Assembly: GCA_039033415.1 (NCBI GenBank)
Contig: JBCCCR010000010.1
Location: 124,001 to 188,000, forward strand
DNA from: Pseudomonadota bacterium
Lineage (GTDB): Bacteria; Pseudomonadota; Gammaproteobacteria; Xanthomonadales; SZUA-38
Length of the DNA: 64,000 nucleotides
Reading direction: 5' to 3'
Shown here: positions 8,717 to 18,100 of the stretch, piece after piece
How the letters are laid out: each line of letters starts with the position of its first letter
Numbering within the stretch: position 1 is the first letter of the stretch
Notes under the pieces: generated by a model
Seen by the model: the letters and a program-made list of their open reading frames with translations, nothing else
What the model was told of the DNA's origin: nothing
Databases searched by the model: none
Made by a program: the position numbers and the translations under genes

Positions 8717-9889
8717 GTGAACAAACCCGAACGTATTCCAGAACTTGACGTGCTGCGTGGCTTCGCGCTGCTGGGCGTATTCATCGTCCATTTCGTCGGG
8801 GTTCCGTTTTACGAGCTACCGCTGGAAGAGAGCCAGCGAGCGCTGTGGGAAAGCCAGCTGCAGCATAGCGCGGCCGTTTACGTCTCCGACCTGCTCTTCC
8901 AGAACAAGGCTAATACGCTATTTGCCACACTCTTTGGCATGGGGTTCTGGATCATGCTGCAGCGGATCAGCGCCAGAGACCCGAACTTCGTTCGAATCTA
9001 TCAGCGGCGCCTGGCGGCACTGCTGGCGATCGGCCTGCTGAACCTTTTCCTGGTTTTTCCGGGTGATGTCCTCCACGTGTACGCCCTGATTGGCTGGCTT
9101 CTACTCGCCATGAGGAACTGGTCATCGAACACCATGTTGTATCTGGGCCTCGCGCTTGCGCTGCTGGCAGACCCCGTCTTTGATCATGTGTTGCCTTCTC
9201 TTGGCGGGCCGGAAGAAGTCTACGAATCCGCCATGATGGATGCCTTCAATGAGGAACGCTATCTCGTCTGGGTGAAAATCATGACCGGGGCCTATATCGA
9301 TGAAGAGTTCCTGCACGGTGGTTTGATCGCCTGGGCCCTTTACCTCTTGGGGCGGTTCCTGATTGGCGCCTGGGTGATGCGGGAGCAGTGGATACAGCGG
9401 GCCCGCCGTCATTTACCGCGCCTTCGAAGCGTAGCCGCTTGGCTCCTGATCATTGGACTGGCCGCGGAAGTCTGGTCGCTGCTGATCTTCAAAGAAAAAG
9501 TTTCCGGGAGCCCGCTGTTCGACGGCCTTCTTCATGCCGTTGGCGCGCCAATGATGGCAGTCGGCTATGCGCTCACGCTCGTGTATCTGTGCAACTCCGC
9601 CCGCTGGCAAAGACTAGCGCTCTGGCTGGCACCCGTTGGTCGAATCGCCCTGACCGCCTACGTGTTACATGGCGCGATCTTCACGTTGCTATACATGCCG
9701 TTTGGGCTTGGAATGCTGGGCACCCTTGGCCCAGCTCATGCGCTGCTTGCAGCCCTTGCTTTGTATTCCTTTTTAACAGCCTTCAGCTTTATCTGGCTGC
9801 GCCGCTACCGCTACGGCCCGCTGGAATATCTGTGGCGATGGGTGACATATCGGGAGCAGCCGGCGTTTCGCGTCAACAGGATCACCTAG
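8717..9889 (+). CDS. DUF418-family (YeiB-like) integral membrane protein
   Basis: The 390-residue protein starts at GTG 8717. It begins with the conserved R-I-x-x-L-D-x-L-R-G-F-A-L-L-G pattern of the YeiB/acyltransferase-3-like membrane family. About eight to nine hydrophobic helices follow. The C-terminal DUF418 block is recognisable from PVGRIALTAYVLHG through the R-Y-R-Y-G-P-L-E-Y-L-W-R-W-V-T-Y motif near the end. It sits in the inner membrane. Members of this family are often linked to transport or modification of envelope components, but no substrate is proven and none is implied by the neighbours. Confidence 0.9.
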   Translation: MNKPERIPELDVLRGFALLGVFIVHFVGVPFYELPLEESQRALWESQLQHSAAVYVSDLLFQNKANTLFATLFGMGFWIMLQRISARDPNFVRIYQRRLAALLAIGLLNLFLVFPGDVLHVYALIGWLLLAMRNWSSNTMLYLGLALALLADPVFDHVLPSLGGPEEVYESAMMDAFNEERYLVWVKIMTGAYIDEEFLHGGLIAWALYLLGRFLIGAWVMREQWIQRARRHLPRLRSVAAWLLIIGLAAEVWSLLIFKEKVSGSPLFDGLLHAVGAPMMAVGYALTLVYLCNSARWQRLALWLAPVGRIALTAYVLHGAIFTLLYMPFGLGMLGTLGPAHALLAALALYSFLTAFSFIWLRRYRYGPLEYLWRWVTYREQPAFRVNRIT

Positions 9890-10146
9890 CCTTTCTGAAG
9901 CGACGCCTAAAAACAGGGACAGCTCCAGAAGTTCCGCAGGACACAATTAGATCGATGCCCGAAATGAGGCTGCGCGCTTTTGAGTACGTGCTACGTTGAG
10001 CTCATGTTGCTTAATCCTCCGATGACCGAGACGGCTGATACCGACAAACGGCGCGTTTGCCGGGTATGACGGAGGCCTGTAGCGCCAGCAGAAGCAGCTT
10101 GAAACCGAACGTCATCAATCTTGATCACCGAAGGAATCGTCTCCGT

Positions 10147-10905
10147 ATGTCGCAAATTGAAAAGGCCGCGCATTTCGCGGAAATGCACCAGCAAGACAAC
10201 CCGGTAGTGCTTTACAACATATGGGATTCGGGCGGTGCCAAGGCTTTGGTTGAGGTTGGCGCGCCGGCCGTCGCCACAGGCAGCTGGTCTATCGCAGCAG
10301 CGCATGGGTTTGACGATGGCGAAGCCATGCCGCTTCACCTGGTGCTAGCGATCGTTGCGCGGATCTGCGACACCGTCGAGGTGCCGGTTACGATTGACTT
10401 TGAAGGCGGATTTGCCAGCGACCCAGGGTCCGTGGCCGAGAACGTTCGGCGCGTCCTGCGCGCGGGAGCCATAGGCATCAACTTTGAAGACCGCATCGTG
10501 CAAGGTGAGGGCCTTTACGCCATTCGCGCACAGGCCGATCGGATTGCTGCAATCAGGTCCATGGCGGAAGCGGAGGGCGTTCCACTTTTCATCAACGCGC
10601 GCACGGATCTTTTCCTCGAATCCGATGCGGCAACGCACGGCGGGCACCTCTCAGAAGCCATAGATCGCGGAGACGCTTATCGCAAGGCCGGCGCGGATTG
10701 CCTGTTTGTGCCCGGGTTGACCGACCCTCAGTTGATTTCCGACGTTGTTGCGCGGGCGAAAATGCCCGTGAACGTTATGATGATGGGCGATCTTCAGTCT
10801 ATCGAGGACGCAACCGCGCTCGGAGTTTCTCGAATCAGCTTCGGTCCCGGACCGTTCTTGAAGGCGCAAGCTGACCTGAGGGCCCGATACCAGCAGCTTA
10901 AATAA
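10147..10905 (+). CDS. Isocitrate lyase/PEP mutase-family enzyme
   Basis: The start is ATG 10147, which has GAAGGA about 12 nt upstream; an earlier ATG at 10057 gives a Ser/Arg-rich stretch with no family match. The 252-residue product has the PEP mutase/isocitrate lyase barrel motifs: N-I-W-D-S-G-G-A-K near residue 25, ATGSWS, TIDFEGGFA at the metal-binding D-x-E site, INFEDR, and NARTDLFL. The KKCGH catalytic loop of true isocitrate lyase is absent. Family members cleave or make C-C or C-P bonds next to a carboxylate (methylisocitrate, oxaloacetate, phosphonopyruvate). This short subtype is common and mostly uncharacterised, so only the family is assigned. Confidence 0.88.
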   Translation: MSQIEKAAHFAEMHQQDNPVVLYNIWDSGGAKALVEVGAPAVATGSWSIAAAHGFDDGEAMPLHLVLAIVARICDTVEVPVTIDFEGGFASDPGSVAENVRRVLRAGAIGINFEDRIVQGEGLYAIRAQADRIAAIRSMAEAEGVPLFINARTDLFLESDAATHGGHLSEAIDRGDAYRKAGADCLFVPGLTDPQLISDVVARAKMPVNVMMMGDLQSIEDATALGVSRISFGPGPFLKAQADLRARYQQLK

Positions 10906-11086
10906 TGGACTTCGAGCTCGCTGCCGCGGCTACCCTAGTCGGCTAGCATTGCATTGCATTGCGCGTCGGCGGGCTTGCTCGGGCTGGAGTTTGGCGCCGC
11001 GACAAATTTTTCAGGATTTTCTCTCAATTTTCTGGACATGGTCAAACCGGGCTGCCAGAGTCGAGGCAGCGTAATCGGGTTTCAAA

Positions 11087-13033
11087 ATGCGCCACCTCGG
11101 TCTGATTGTCCTACTGCTGTTGTTCACCGGAACGCCGGCTCAGTCTTCGAATTGGCCAGCCGACGTTGGACTTGTCGAGCAGCTCAGAGAGATCCGCCAC
11201 CTCAACGAGCTGCACGAGGCCTTGGCGAAGGCTTATCCGCACAAAAATATTAAGGATATGCAGTCCCTCGTTGGCGCCCTGGATCGCGACTTGCCGCTGG
11301 ACATTCAGTTTGCCGAGCGGCTGTCTCGCCTGGCTGATCCCGCGATGCTCGAGGAGGTTGCGCGTTGGTACGCGAACGACCCCGCCGGGAAAGCCGTAGC
11401 CGAGTTTGAACGTCGGCTGCTCGAGCGCTGGCCCGAAGAATTGCCCAAGAAGATTTACCTCAGCGCTGAGCGCTGGGCGCTCATTCAAAAGATTGCTCGT
11501 GTGCTACCCCACCAGCGTTGGCGAGCTCGGCTAGAGTGGGAAAGCCAGATCATCCTGGGCAAGTTCAGCGATGCCATCGCGGGCCAAGATGACCAGGCAA
11601 TCGACTATCCAACCGAGGAGCAGTTTCAGATCCTGCTGGATCAGCAGACAGGCTTTGCGGTGCGTATCTATCAGGAAGCGGGCAAGCTCGACGATGCGAC
11701 GCTCGAGCGGCTGCTGACCTGGCGGAGCGCTTCGTCGATGGCGCGCTTCGACGAAGCGGTTGAAGAGTCGCTGAAGAAGATAAGCCTGACGCCGGCTCGC
11801 ATTGCGGCGGAGCGGCTCGGCCAAACTCTGGGCGGTTGGGGCATTCCGTACGCAGCGCTGGAACCGCAGCCAAAAGCGATGGGGGAATCGCTCGACGCAT
11901 TCCGAAAGCGCCAGGTCAACCTGCTCCTGAGCCAGGCCAAAGAGCCTTCCACCCGATTGTTGAAAGTTCGAGCCAGCCTCACGGAGGCGTACGACAGTTA
12001 CCCCGCGATGGGTGAACTCAAACGCATCTTTGGAGAGCGCACCCTATGGCTGCGGGAACAAGATCGCCGACACTTAAGTCAGTTTCTTAGGTTGCAATCC
12101 AATGACCCTGACGGGCTGCTCTGGCAGGCGCATCTCGCCATGCTTGAAGGCAAAGAAGAACTCGTTGAAGAGGCGCTCAAGAAGTATCAGCAGCTGAAAT
12201 ACCCACTCAACAGTCGGTGGCACGTCAGCCGCGCGGTGCTCGCCTACGCGCGACAAAACTACGAGATTGCCTATAAGCACTATCGAAAAGCTGGGTTTGC
12301 CCAAGTTAACGATACGCCCTGGCAACCGTCGAAAGCGCTCGCACACGCCTACGTGATGGCAACCCGGAGAATGAGAGATTTTGATGCGGCCGAAGATCTA
12401 CTTAAGCACTGGCACAAGCGATACCCGGATGATCCGGAGCGGGTCACATGGGACATGTCCTATCTCGTGTACAAACTGCAGGATCCTGAGCTAGCCGAGC
12501 AGGCTATCGCAGAAAACTTCGGTACCGACTGGGAGGGGCCCATTCGCGCCATGATGGGAATGGTGTACCTGCAGTATGCCGTCGAACGGCCGAACGAGCA
12601 GGGCGATTGGCTGGCGAAAGCGGACGGACTAATCAACAACTGGATCTGGGGACTACTGCCGGTCCAGGATCTCCGCGACCCAATCCCCGCTTATCGCCTG
12701 CTCCTGGAAACTGGCCGCGTCAGAATCGATGACGTGCCCAGCAACGGCATGCACCCGCTGCACTCCGCTGCCAGCGCGGGCGATCAACAGCTCGTGGCGT
12801 CGTATCTCGAGCTGGGCGCGGACGTCAATCTTGAGGGGTGCTGCGGGACACCTTTGGCGCTGGCGCTTTTCTGCGGCAGTATCCCCACCGCCAACTTTTT
12901 ATTTCGTAATGGCGCAGAGCCGGAAGCCGCGTTCAGCAGCCAGGCCCAGTTTGACGAGCGCATGAGCCGGCGGTCCCGGGCCGTACAGCAGGATGCGCTT
13001 GAATTGCTGAAGCATTGGGGCTGGGAACCCTGA
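11087..13033 (+). CDS. Secreted helical-repeat protein with C-terminal ankyrin repeats
   Basis: The 648-residue protein has a signal peptide (MRHLGLIVLLLLFTGTPAQS). Most of the length is alpha-helical and resembles degenerate TPR-like pairs, with acidic/basic helices such as LLKHWHKRYPDDPERV. Residues about 550-615 form two ankyrin repeats: N-G-M-H-P-L-H-S-A-A-S-A-G-D, then L-E-L-G-A-D-V-N, then T-P-L-A-L-A-L, ending F-L-F-R-N-G-A-E-P. Such proteins mediate protein-protein contact; none of the helices forms an obvious catalytic site. A small TonB-domain gene follows 69 bp downstream on the same strand and may be co-transcribed. Confidence 0.8.
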   Translation: MRHLGLIVLLLLFTGTPAQSSNWPADVGLVEQLREIRHLNELHEALAKAYPHKNIKDMQSLVGALDRDLPLDIQFAERLSRLADPAMLEEVARWYANDPAGKAVAEFERRLLERWPEELPKKIYLSAERWALIQKIARVLPHQRWRARLEWESQIILGKFSDAIAGQDDQAIDYPTEEQFQILLDQQTGFAVRIYQEAGKLDDATLERLLTWRSASSMARFDEAVEESLKKISLTPARIAAERLGQTLGGWGIPYAALEPQPKAMGESLDAFRKRQVNLLLSQAKEPSTRLLKVRASLTEAYDSYPAMGELKRIFGERTLWLREQDRRHLSQFLRLQSNDPDGLLWQAHLAMLEGKEELVEEALKKYQQLKYPLNSRWHVSRAVLAYARQNYEIAYKHYRKAGFAQVNDTPWQPSKALAHAYVMATRRMRDFDAAEDLLKHWHKRYPDDPERVTWDMSYLVYKLQDPELAEQAIAENFGTDWEGPIRAMMGMVYLQYAVERPNEQGDWLAKADGLINNWIWGLLPVQDLRDPIPAYRLLLETGRVRIDDVPSNGMHPLHSAASAGDQQLVASYLELGADVNLEGCCGTPLALALFCGSIPTANFLFRNGAEPEAAFSSQAQFDERMSRRSRAVQQDALELLKHWGWEP

Positions 13034-13102
13034 CAACGCGCCGACGGCCAGCTCCTTTCTCCAATGGCAACTGAATCCTTCGGACTACAACAGGGACCAT
13101 TC

Positions 13103-13465
13103 ATGCGATTTATCGTATTTTCGATCATCATTCTGACCGCCTTTGTGAGCCTCGCGGAGGATCAGACTCCGCTGAAGGTCGATACGCACGATCAATACTG
13201 GGCCTTCGACCGCACCGTACCTCCTGAATATCCCCGCAAAGCGCTGAAAGAAGGGCTGACCGGCTACGTCCGGGTGCTTCATACCATCGACAAAAAGGGC
13301 CGAGTCAAAGATATTCAGGTGTTGAAATCGGTGCCCTCGGACATTTTCGTTCGCCCCACAATCAAGGCGCTTAAGAAATTCCGCTACAAGCCGACGGAGT
13401 CAAATCCAGACCGGACTCCGATCCGCACCGAGTTTGTCATGAGATTTGAACTTGATCAGAGCTGA
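13103..13465 (+). CDS. Stand-alone TonB C-terminal domain protein, exported
   Basis: The start is ATG 13103, behind CAGGGA and opening a signal peptide (MRFIVFSIIILTAFVSLAED); the 5' extension to 13064 has no signal character. The remaining 100 residues are a single TonB_C-like domain: V-P-P-E-Y-P-R-K-A-L-K-E-G-L-T-G-Y-V, then I-D-K-K-G-R-V-K-D-I-Q-V-L-K-S, then A-L-K-K-F-R-Y-K-P. The Pro-rich periplasm-spanning linker of genuine TonB is missing, and if the signal is cleaved there is no membrane anchor. It therefore cannot energise receptors in the usual way. Similar free domains are common in this kind of genome; the role is unknown. Confidence 0.83.
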   Translation: MRFIVFSIIILTAFVSLAEDQTPLKVDTHDQYWAFDRTVPPEYPRKALKEGLTGYVRVLHTIDKKGRVKDIQVLKSVPSDIFVRPTIKALKKFRYKPTESNPDRTPIRTEFVMRFELDQS

Positions 13466-13835
13466 GTTAACACCGGCCTGAACCACCCGGAATGGTGCGC
13501 CTGCGGCCAGTTTGGCAAGGCTCTCTCGTCCCGTCTTCCTGGTGCCAGCCCGCTCTAGGATGCATCAGCAATGAATCACAGGGGAAAGCCCCAAGGGACG
13601 GGACGGACTGACACACCACTGAACTCAATACGATTTCCGGCGGGCGGCTCATACCAGAACCTCCTTTTAGCGTCCCTGCCAGAGTGAATTGGGCTTTCGC
13701 TGGAGCGACGCCGCCGACGTTAGGTCCGCCAAAAGTTCGGGAACGGGAAGAGCAGGAGGATCCTTTTTTTGCCTTCTGGCGACATCCCCGATCAGAATCA
13801 AAGAGAGGCGATATTGAGGGGTCAAAGACCTCTGG
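13466..13835. other. Intergenic region without a supported gene
   Basis: No reading frame here looks protein-coding; one 61-codon minus-strand frame has no recognisable motif or ribosome binding site. A short GGTC-aaa-GACC stem at about 13820-13830 lies just past the stop of the minus-strand NmrA-like gene and could contribute to termination. It lacks a clear U-tract. Confidence 0.5.
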
Positions 13836-14684
13836 CTAAATCCCCACCGTAAAGCGCTTCCCTACAAAGGCCTTGTTTTCTGCCTCGTCAACTGCCGCTT
13901 TTGCCAAATCCATCGCCATCACCGGGCTGGGTTTGCCATCTTCGCCCATAACAAAAAATTCCGTTGCAGTGCGATAGCCCACGGAAGATAAATCCATAAT
14001 GGCGTTTGGCGCATAGCCCCGGATCACCGGAGGAGGCGTGAGTACCGTCCAGGGAATCGTGCTGGCTTCGTAGGTCTCCAGCGCCAGTACCTGCCCGAAC
14101 AACAACCCGCGAGGGCGTGAACCTTCAGGAGCGGGGAAAGGAAAGTTGGCAAGCATTGTCTCGGTGTCTTCGAACATGGTCGAAGCACCACCAATTTGAA
14201 TGACATACGGAGCATTATCATCACCAGTAAACGCTTCAACCATGGTTCTGGCCGCGATAGCTGTGGTACTGGATTCCGGTTGATAGTCTTCGCCAATACC
14301 GGTCACCGACACGATGACAGTGTCGGCATCGCCAAGCGCCTTTTTCACGGATTCCACATCGTTAAGGTCAGCGCTCATGGCAGAGAAATTCTCCGCTTCA
14401 AAGGCAAGCATTTCGGGATTACGCGAAACGCCGATGACCTTATGTCCTCGATCGATGGATTCCTGAGTGATCAACCCACCGATTTTGCCGCTGGCACCAA
14501 ATACGACGATATTCAGAACGGCGGCTGCTTCTGACCCTCGCGAGCTGGCTTGCGGATCGACCGTTGAAGAAGAGGCAGCCTGCGATTCTGGTTCAACCGA
14601 CGTGGAATCCGCTGAAGAGGGTTGTTCAGAGCAACCGGCCAGGAAGAGGGCCAGCAACAGCGCATAAGAGCGAAAGGCCGTCAT
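13836..14684 (-). CDS. NAD(P)-binding NmrA/SDR-like lipoprotein
   Basis: The 282-residue product has a lipoprotein signal (MTAFRSYALLLALFLAGC, Cys18) and a Ser/Glu-rich linker to about residue 55. An NmrA-like Rossmann domain follows, with VFGASGKIGG, S-R-N-P-E after the second strand, A-D-L-N-D and V-I-V-S-V-T-G. This atypical SDR class binds NAD(P)H and often reduces quinones or senses the redox state. A lipid anchor on an NAD(P)-binding domain is odd, since the periplasm normally has no free pyridine nucleotides; either the lipobox is fortuitous or the domain has lost cofactor use. The start is supported by AGGAGGT just upstream. Confidence 0.82.
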   Translation of the reverse strand: MTAFRSYALLLALFLAGCSEQPSSADSTSVEPESQAASSSTVDPQASSRGSEAAAVLNIVVFGASGKIGGLITQESIDRGHKVIGVSRNPEMLAFEAENFSAMSADLNDVESVKKALGDADTVIVSVTGIGEDYQPESSTTAIAARTMVEAFTGDDNAPYVIQIGGASTMFEDTETMLANFPFPAPEGSRPRGLLFGQVLALETYEASTIPWTVLTPPPVIRGYAPNAIMDLSSVGYRTATEFFVMGEDGKPSPVMAMDLAKAAVDEAENKAFVGKRFTVGI

Positions 14685-15155
14685 GTCGTATACCTCCTGT
14701 GCGATTCAAATCGAGTGCCTGATACGTTGAAATCAGGCTATTTCTAGCCATGTTACGAAAACTCATCATAAATTAAATATGCTTATAAACAAATAAAATT
14801 CCAATTAAATTTGCTTGCGATAATATTTAGCTCTCTTCGGTAGGTCGGAAGAAATACCACAGGCGATGCCCAAAAAATCAAAATCCCAATTGCCCGGGAC
14901 CCAATCTCAGGCCGAACAAGCGTGCAGCCGAATCTTCGAAACTGCTGATTGGTCGCAGCACTTAAGTTTTCCCGCGTTCCATCCTGACATTGGGCGCCGA
15001 CCCGACTCCAGGGGACGGGACCAGGTGCCAGGTCGCGCTGCAGTCTTCCGCTTGGACTCTCTAAGATCGCTTGCCCGACGTGAGACAAATTGAGCGCTAG
15101 CTGCGTCTCAATCTGAGCCCGGGCGCCACTATGCTCACGGGTTGGTATCACGCGC
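14685..15155. other. Divergent intergenic region with AT-rich segment
   Basis: The stretch separates divergent genes. Positions 14760-14835 are markedly AT-rich compared with the surroundings and probably hold the promoter(s). Positions 15011-15034 carry a copy of the GGGGACGGGACC...CCAGGTC repeat end seen elsewhere in the window. A long minus-strand frame crossing the region is a Ser/Arg-rich shadow of the next gene and is not a gene. Confidence 0.5.
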
Positions 15156-18100
15156 ATGGAGGCAGCATCAGTGTTCCACAATTCACTTCGACCGAACGAT
15201 AACCCCAAACTCAGCCAACGCCTCCGTACTATGGTGGCAATTCTGCTGGCCATCGCCCTGACACCGCTTATCACCAGTGCCGGAGTAGTGCTGATCAACG
15301 ATCCGCTGGTTCGCATCGTATCGCGGGGAATCGGCGGCGAGTCGGCGAACAGCTTCAGCAGCATCACGGGCGCGAGTGCCGAACTGGAGCAGCTGCTCTT
15401 CCTAAGTCGCGCCACGGATCTCTCGGGCGATCCAGCCGATGACTCGGGCTTCAATAGGCTCTGGTTACTAGACCGGGCAACGCTCAGCCTCCAGCCTGCG
15501 GACAGCCCCAGCGGCATAACCCCCGACGGCAGCACCCTGGAAGGCAGCATCAGTGCTGACGGCAGCAGTGTGGTCTTCGCCTCGTCAGCCACCAACCTGG
15601 TGGGCAGCGACAGCAACGGCACCTCAGACGTTTTTGCTCTGGACGTGCAGACGCGAACGGTCACCCTGCTCTCCACCAACCGCTTTTCCAACCCCGCGGC
15701 AGGGCCCAGCAATCGGCCCGTTGTAAACGCCGACGGCCGGCACGTGTTGTTTTTGAGCCGGGCGGACAACCTGGATCTGGACAGCGGCATCGTCCGGGAT
15801 TTCGCCGACCTCATGGCTCTTGATCGAGACAGTGACACTAACGGGGTGCTGGATGAGACGGGAACGTTGGCACCTCGGCACCTTTTACCGGTCGGAGCGC
15901 CGCGGGATGGTCTGGTTCCATTCTTCAGCTTCGACCTGTCCGACTCCGGCCGCTATGTGGTGTTTGTGTCTTCGCTCACAGGCATCACGGCGACCGCTCC
16001 GGGAGCTGACTACAACGCGTATTTCCATGATCGGGACACCGACGAAGACAACGTCTTTGACGAACCGGGGGCGGTGCTCACCCAGCTTCTCACCGCCCCC
16101 TCCGGGCTGCCGTTCACCGAAAACGTCAACAGCATCCAGATCAGCGGCGACGGCTTTCGCGTTGTGCTCAGGACCCGCACTCCAGAGCTGACCCCTGAGT
16201 GCACCGACACCGATTGCGGCGTATACGCCCTGGAGTTCCCTGCTGTTCAAGGCGTCCCCGATCCAACCAACGCCACCGTGCTGGCAGCGCTGCCAGGCGT
16301 CAGCGGAACGCTTTCGAATGATGGGACCCGCCTCACCTACCGCACGCGAGCGGATGACGACCTCCGGCTCCGGCAGCTGCCTGCCGTGTCCGACGAATCG
16401 ATCTGCCTTAGCGAAACCGGGCGAGGTGGCAATCGTGGCTGCAGCGTCGGCATCCCGTCCGACGACGGAAATTTTGTCTTCTTTAGCTCGCGCTCCAGCA
16501 ACCTCGTGCGGCGAGACGCCAACGCCGAAAACGATGTATTCCTTTATGCCGCAGATGGCGTTCCCGTACCCTCCCCGCCGCTACGCGCTTGCGAAGATGA
16601 ATTGGATAATGATGGCGACGGCGACATCGATCTGGCCGACGACGGCTGTTTCGGTCCCGAGGACGATGATGAAAATGTCGGGCAGGCATCGCTGTCAGGC
16701 CCGGTAGAGGATCACACACCGGGACCCGGCGCGTTTTTGACACTCGACGAACGGGGCCTGGCGGGACGCTTCCCTCAGCTGGCCAGCGGCAACGGCGGCC
16801 TGCGGCGGGTCGTGTTCCAAACGGATGAGTTCCTTGGGACCTCCAATCCAACGCCACAGATCCGCCTGGTCAGCTTCGATCGGTTTCAGCGGGAGCGAAT
16901 CGTGCTGGATCGGGGCTACAGTCCGCAGGTGGTCATGGACAGCAGCAATCGTTGGCATGTCACGCACTTCGATGAAAGCGGGAGCCTGCTTTATCGGCGC
17001 CAGGACAACCTGACGCCTGAGGCGCTTCCGGACTTGCTTAACCCTCCGATCAACGCCGGCCAACCCGTCGCAAGCCTTCTCGCCCTGGATGACCAGGACC
17101 AGCCCCTGGTACTCGCGCTGCGAGAGGAGTCGGACCAACTGCGCCTCTGGCGACCGGGAAGCTCGCCCGTAGACATTTCAATCCCGGACACTGTCAGCCG
17201 TATTGCGTTCGCTCAGGGCGCCTTCGGCGAGCTCCTCGTTGTGTACAACAGTCGACTGAACGATATGTTCCAGCCGATTAATGACCTGATCAGCATCGTA
17301 TTGGACAGCAACGGAAACCTCCTCAGTGAACGGCGCCTGGCGCTGACGGACGACGTCTCCGGCCCCATCAGCCTCAGCAGCGATATCTATGGGCTACCCC
17401 ACGTCGTTTTTCGCACCGCGGATGGCGCGCTGATCTACGTCACGGATCGGTCCGGTGCGCTCGAAACGGTCAGCGCTCCGCTAGGAGACCGCGTCACGGC
17501 GGCTAAGGTCATTTTTGAAAGCGACGGTTTCACGCCCCGCATTTTGGTCTCATCGCAAACCGAAGAGCCAACTTGGCGAGCGTTTGCTGTCGCTGGAGAT
17601 GAGCTCAACCCCGTCACCCCGCCCCCGATTCAAGGCAAGGTCGGTGAATTTGCGATCGATAATCCCACACCCCAAACGCTGGAGTACGTTTATCTCGAGC
17701 CGACCAGCGGCAACCTGGTGCACGGTGACCCGGACGCCGCACCCTGGCTCAGGGCGCCGTTTACCCTCGACCCAAACAGCAGCATGCGCGATCTGATTGC
17801 GGCGCCAAACCGCGGTGCCGGGGGCCTCAACACCGTGCTTGGTTTCACTAGCGCCTTCGCCGGCGGCGCTGGGGAGCTCGTGGTGTACCGGCGCTCCGTT
17901 GATGCGTCGGCCTGGACACGGGAGTCGGTCGCGCCGGCCGCGCCGCAGGATGCCGCCGCCTTCAACGACAACGGAACGGCTCTGGTGCATTTTGAGAACC
18001 TGACGGGTCAACTTCGTTTTGTTGATCTGGCGAACGGCACTCCCTCCGAAACCATTGTCGCCTTTACCGACTTCAGCAGCTTCGCTGAAGTGGACTTGTT

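Noticed and set aside
14701-14725. GATTCAAATC resembling a tRNA T-loop
   Set aside because: No acceptor stem, anticodon arm or D-arm can be placed around it.
14783-15838. Long minus-strand frame (351 codons) rich in Ser, Arg and Leu
   Set aside because: It runs antisense to the start of the 1420-residue gene, has no recognisable motif and shows low-complexity composition typical of the reverse of a GC-rich coding strand.
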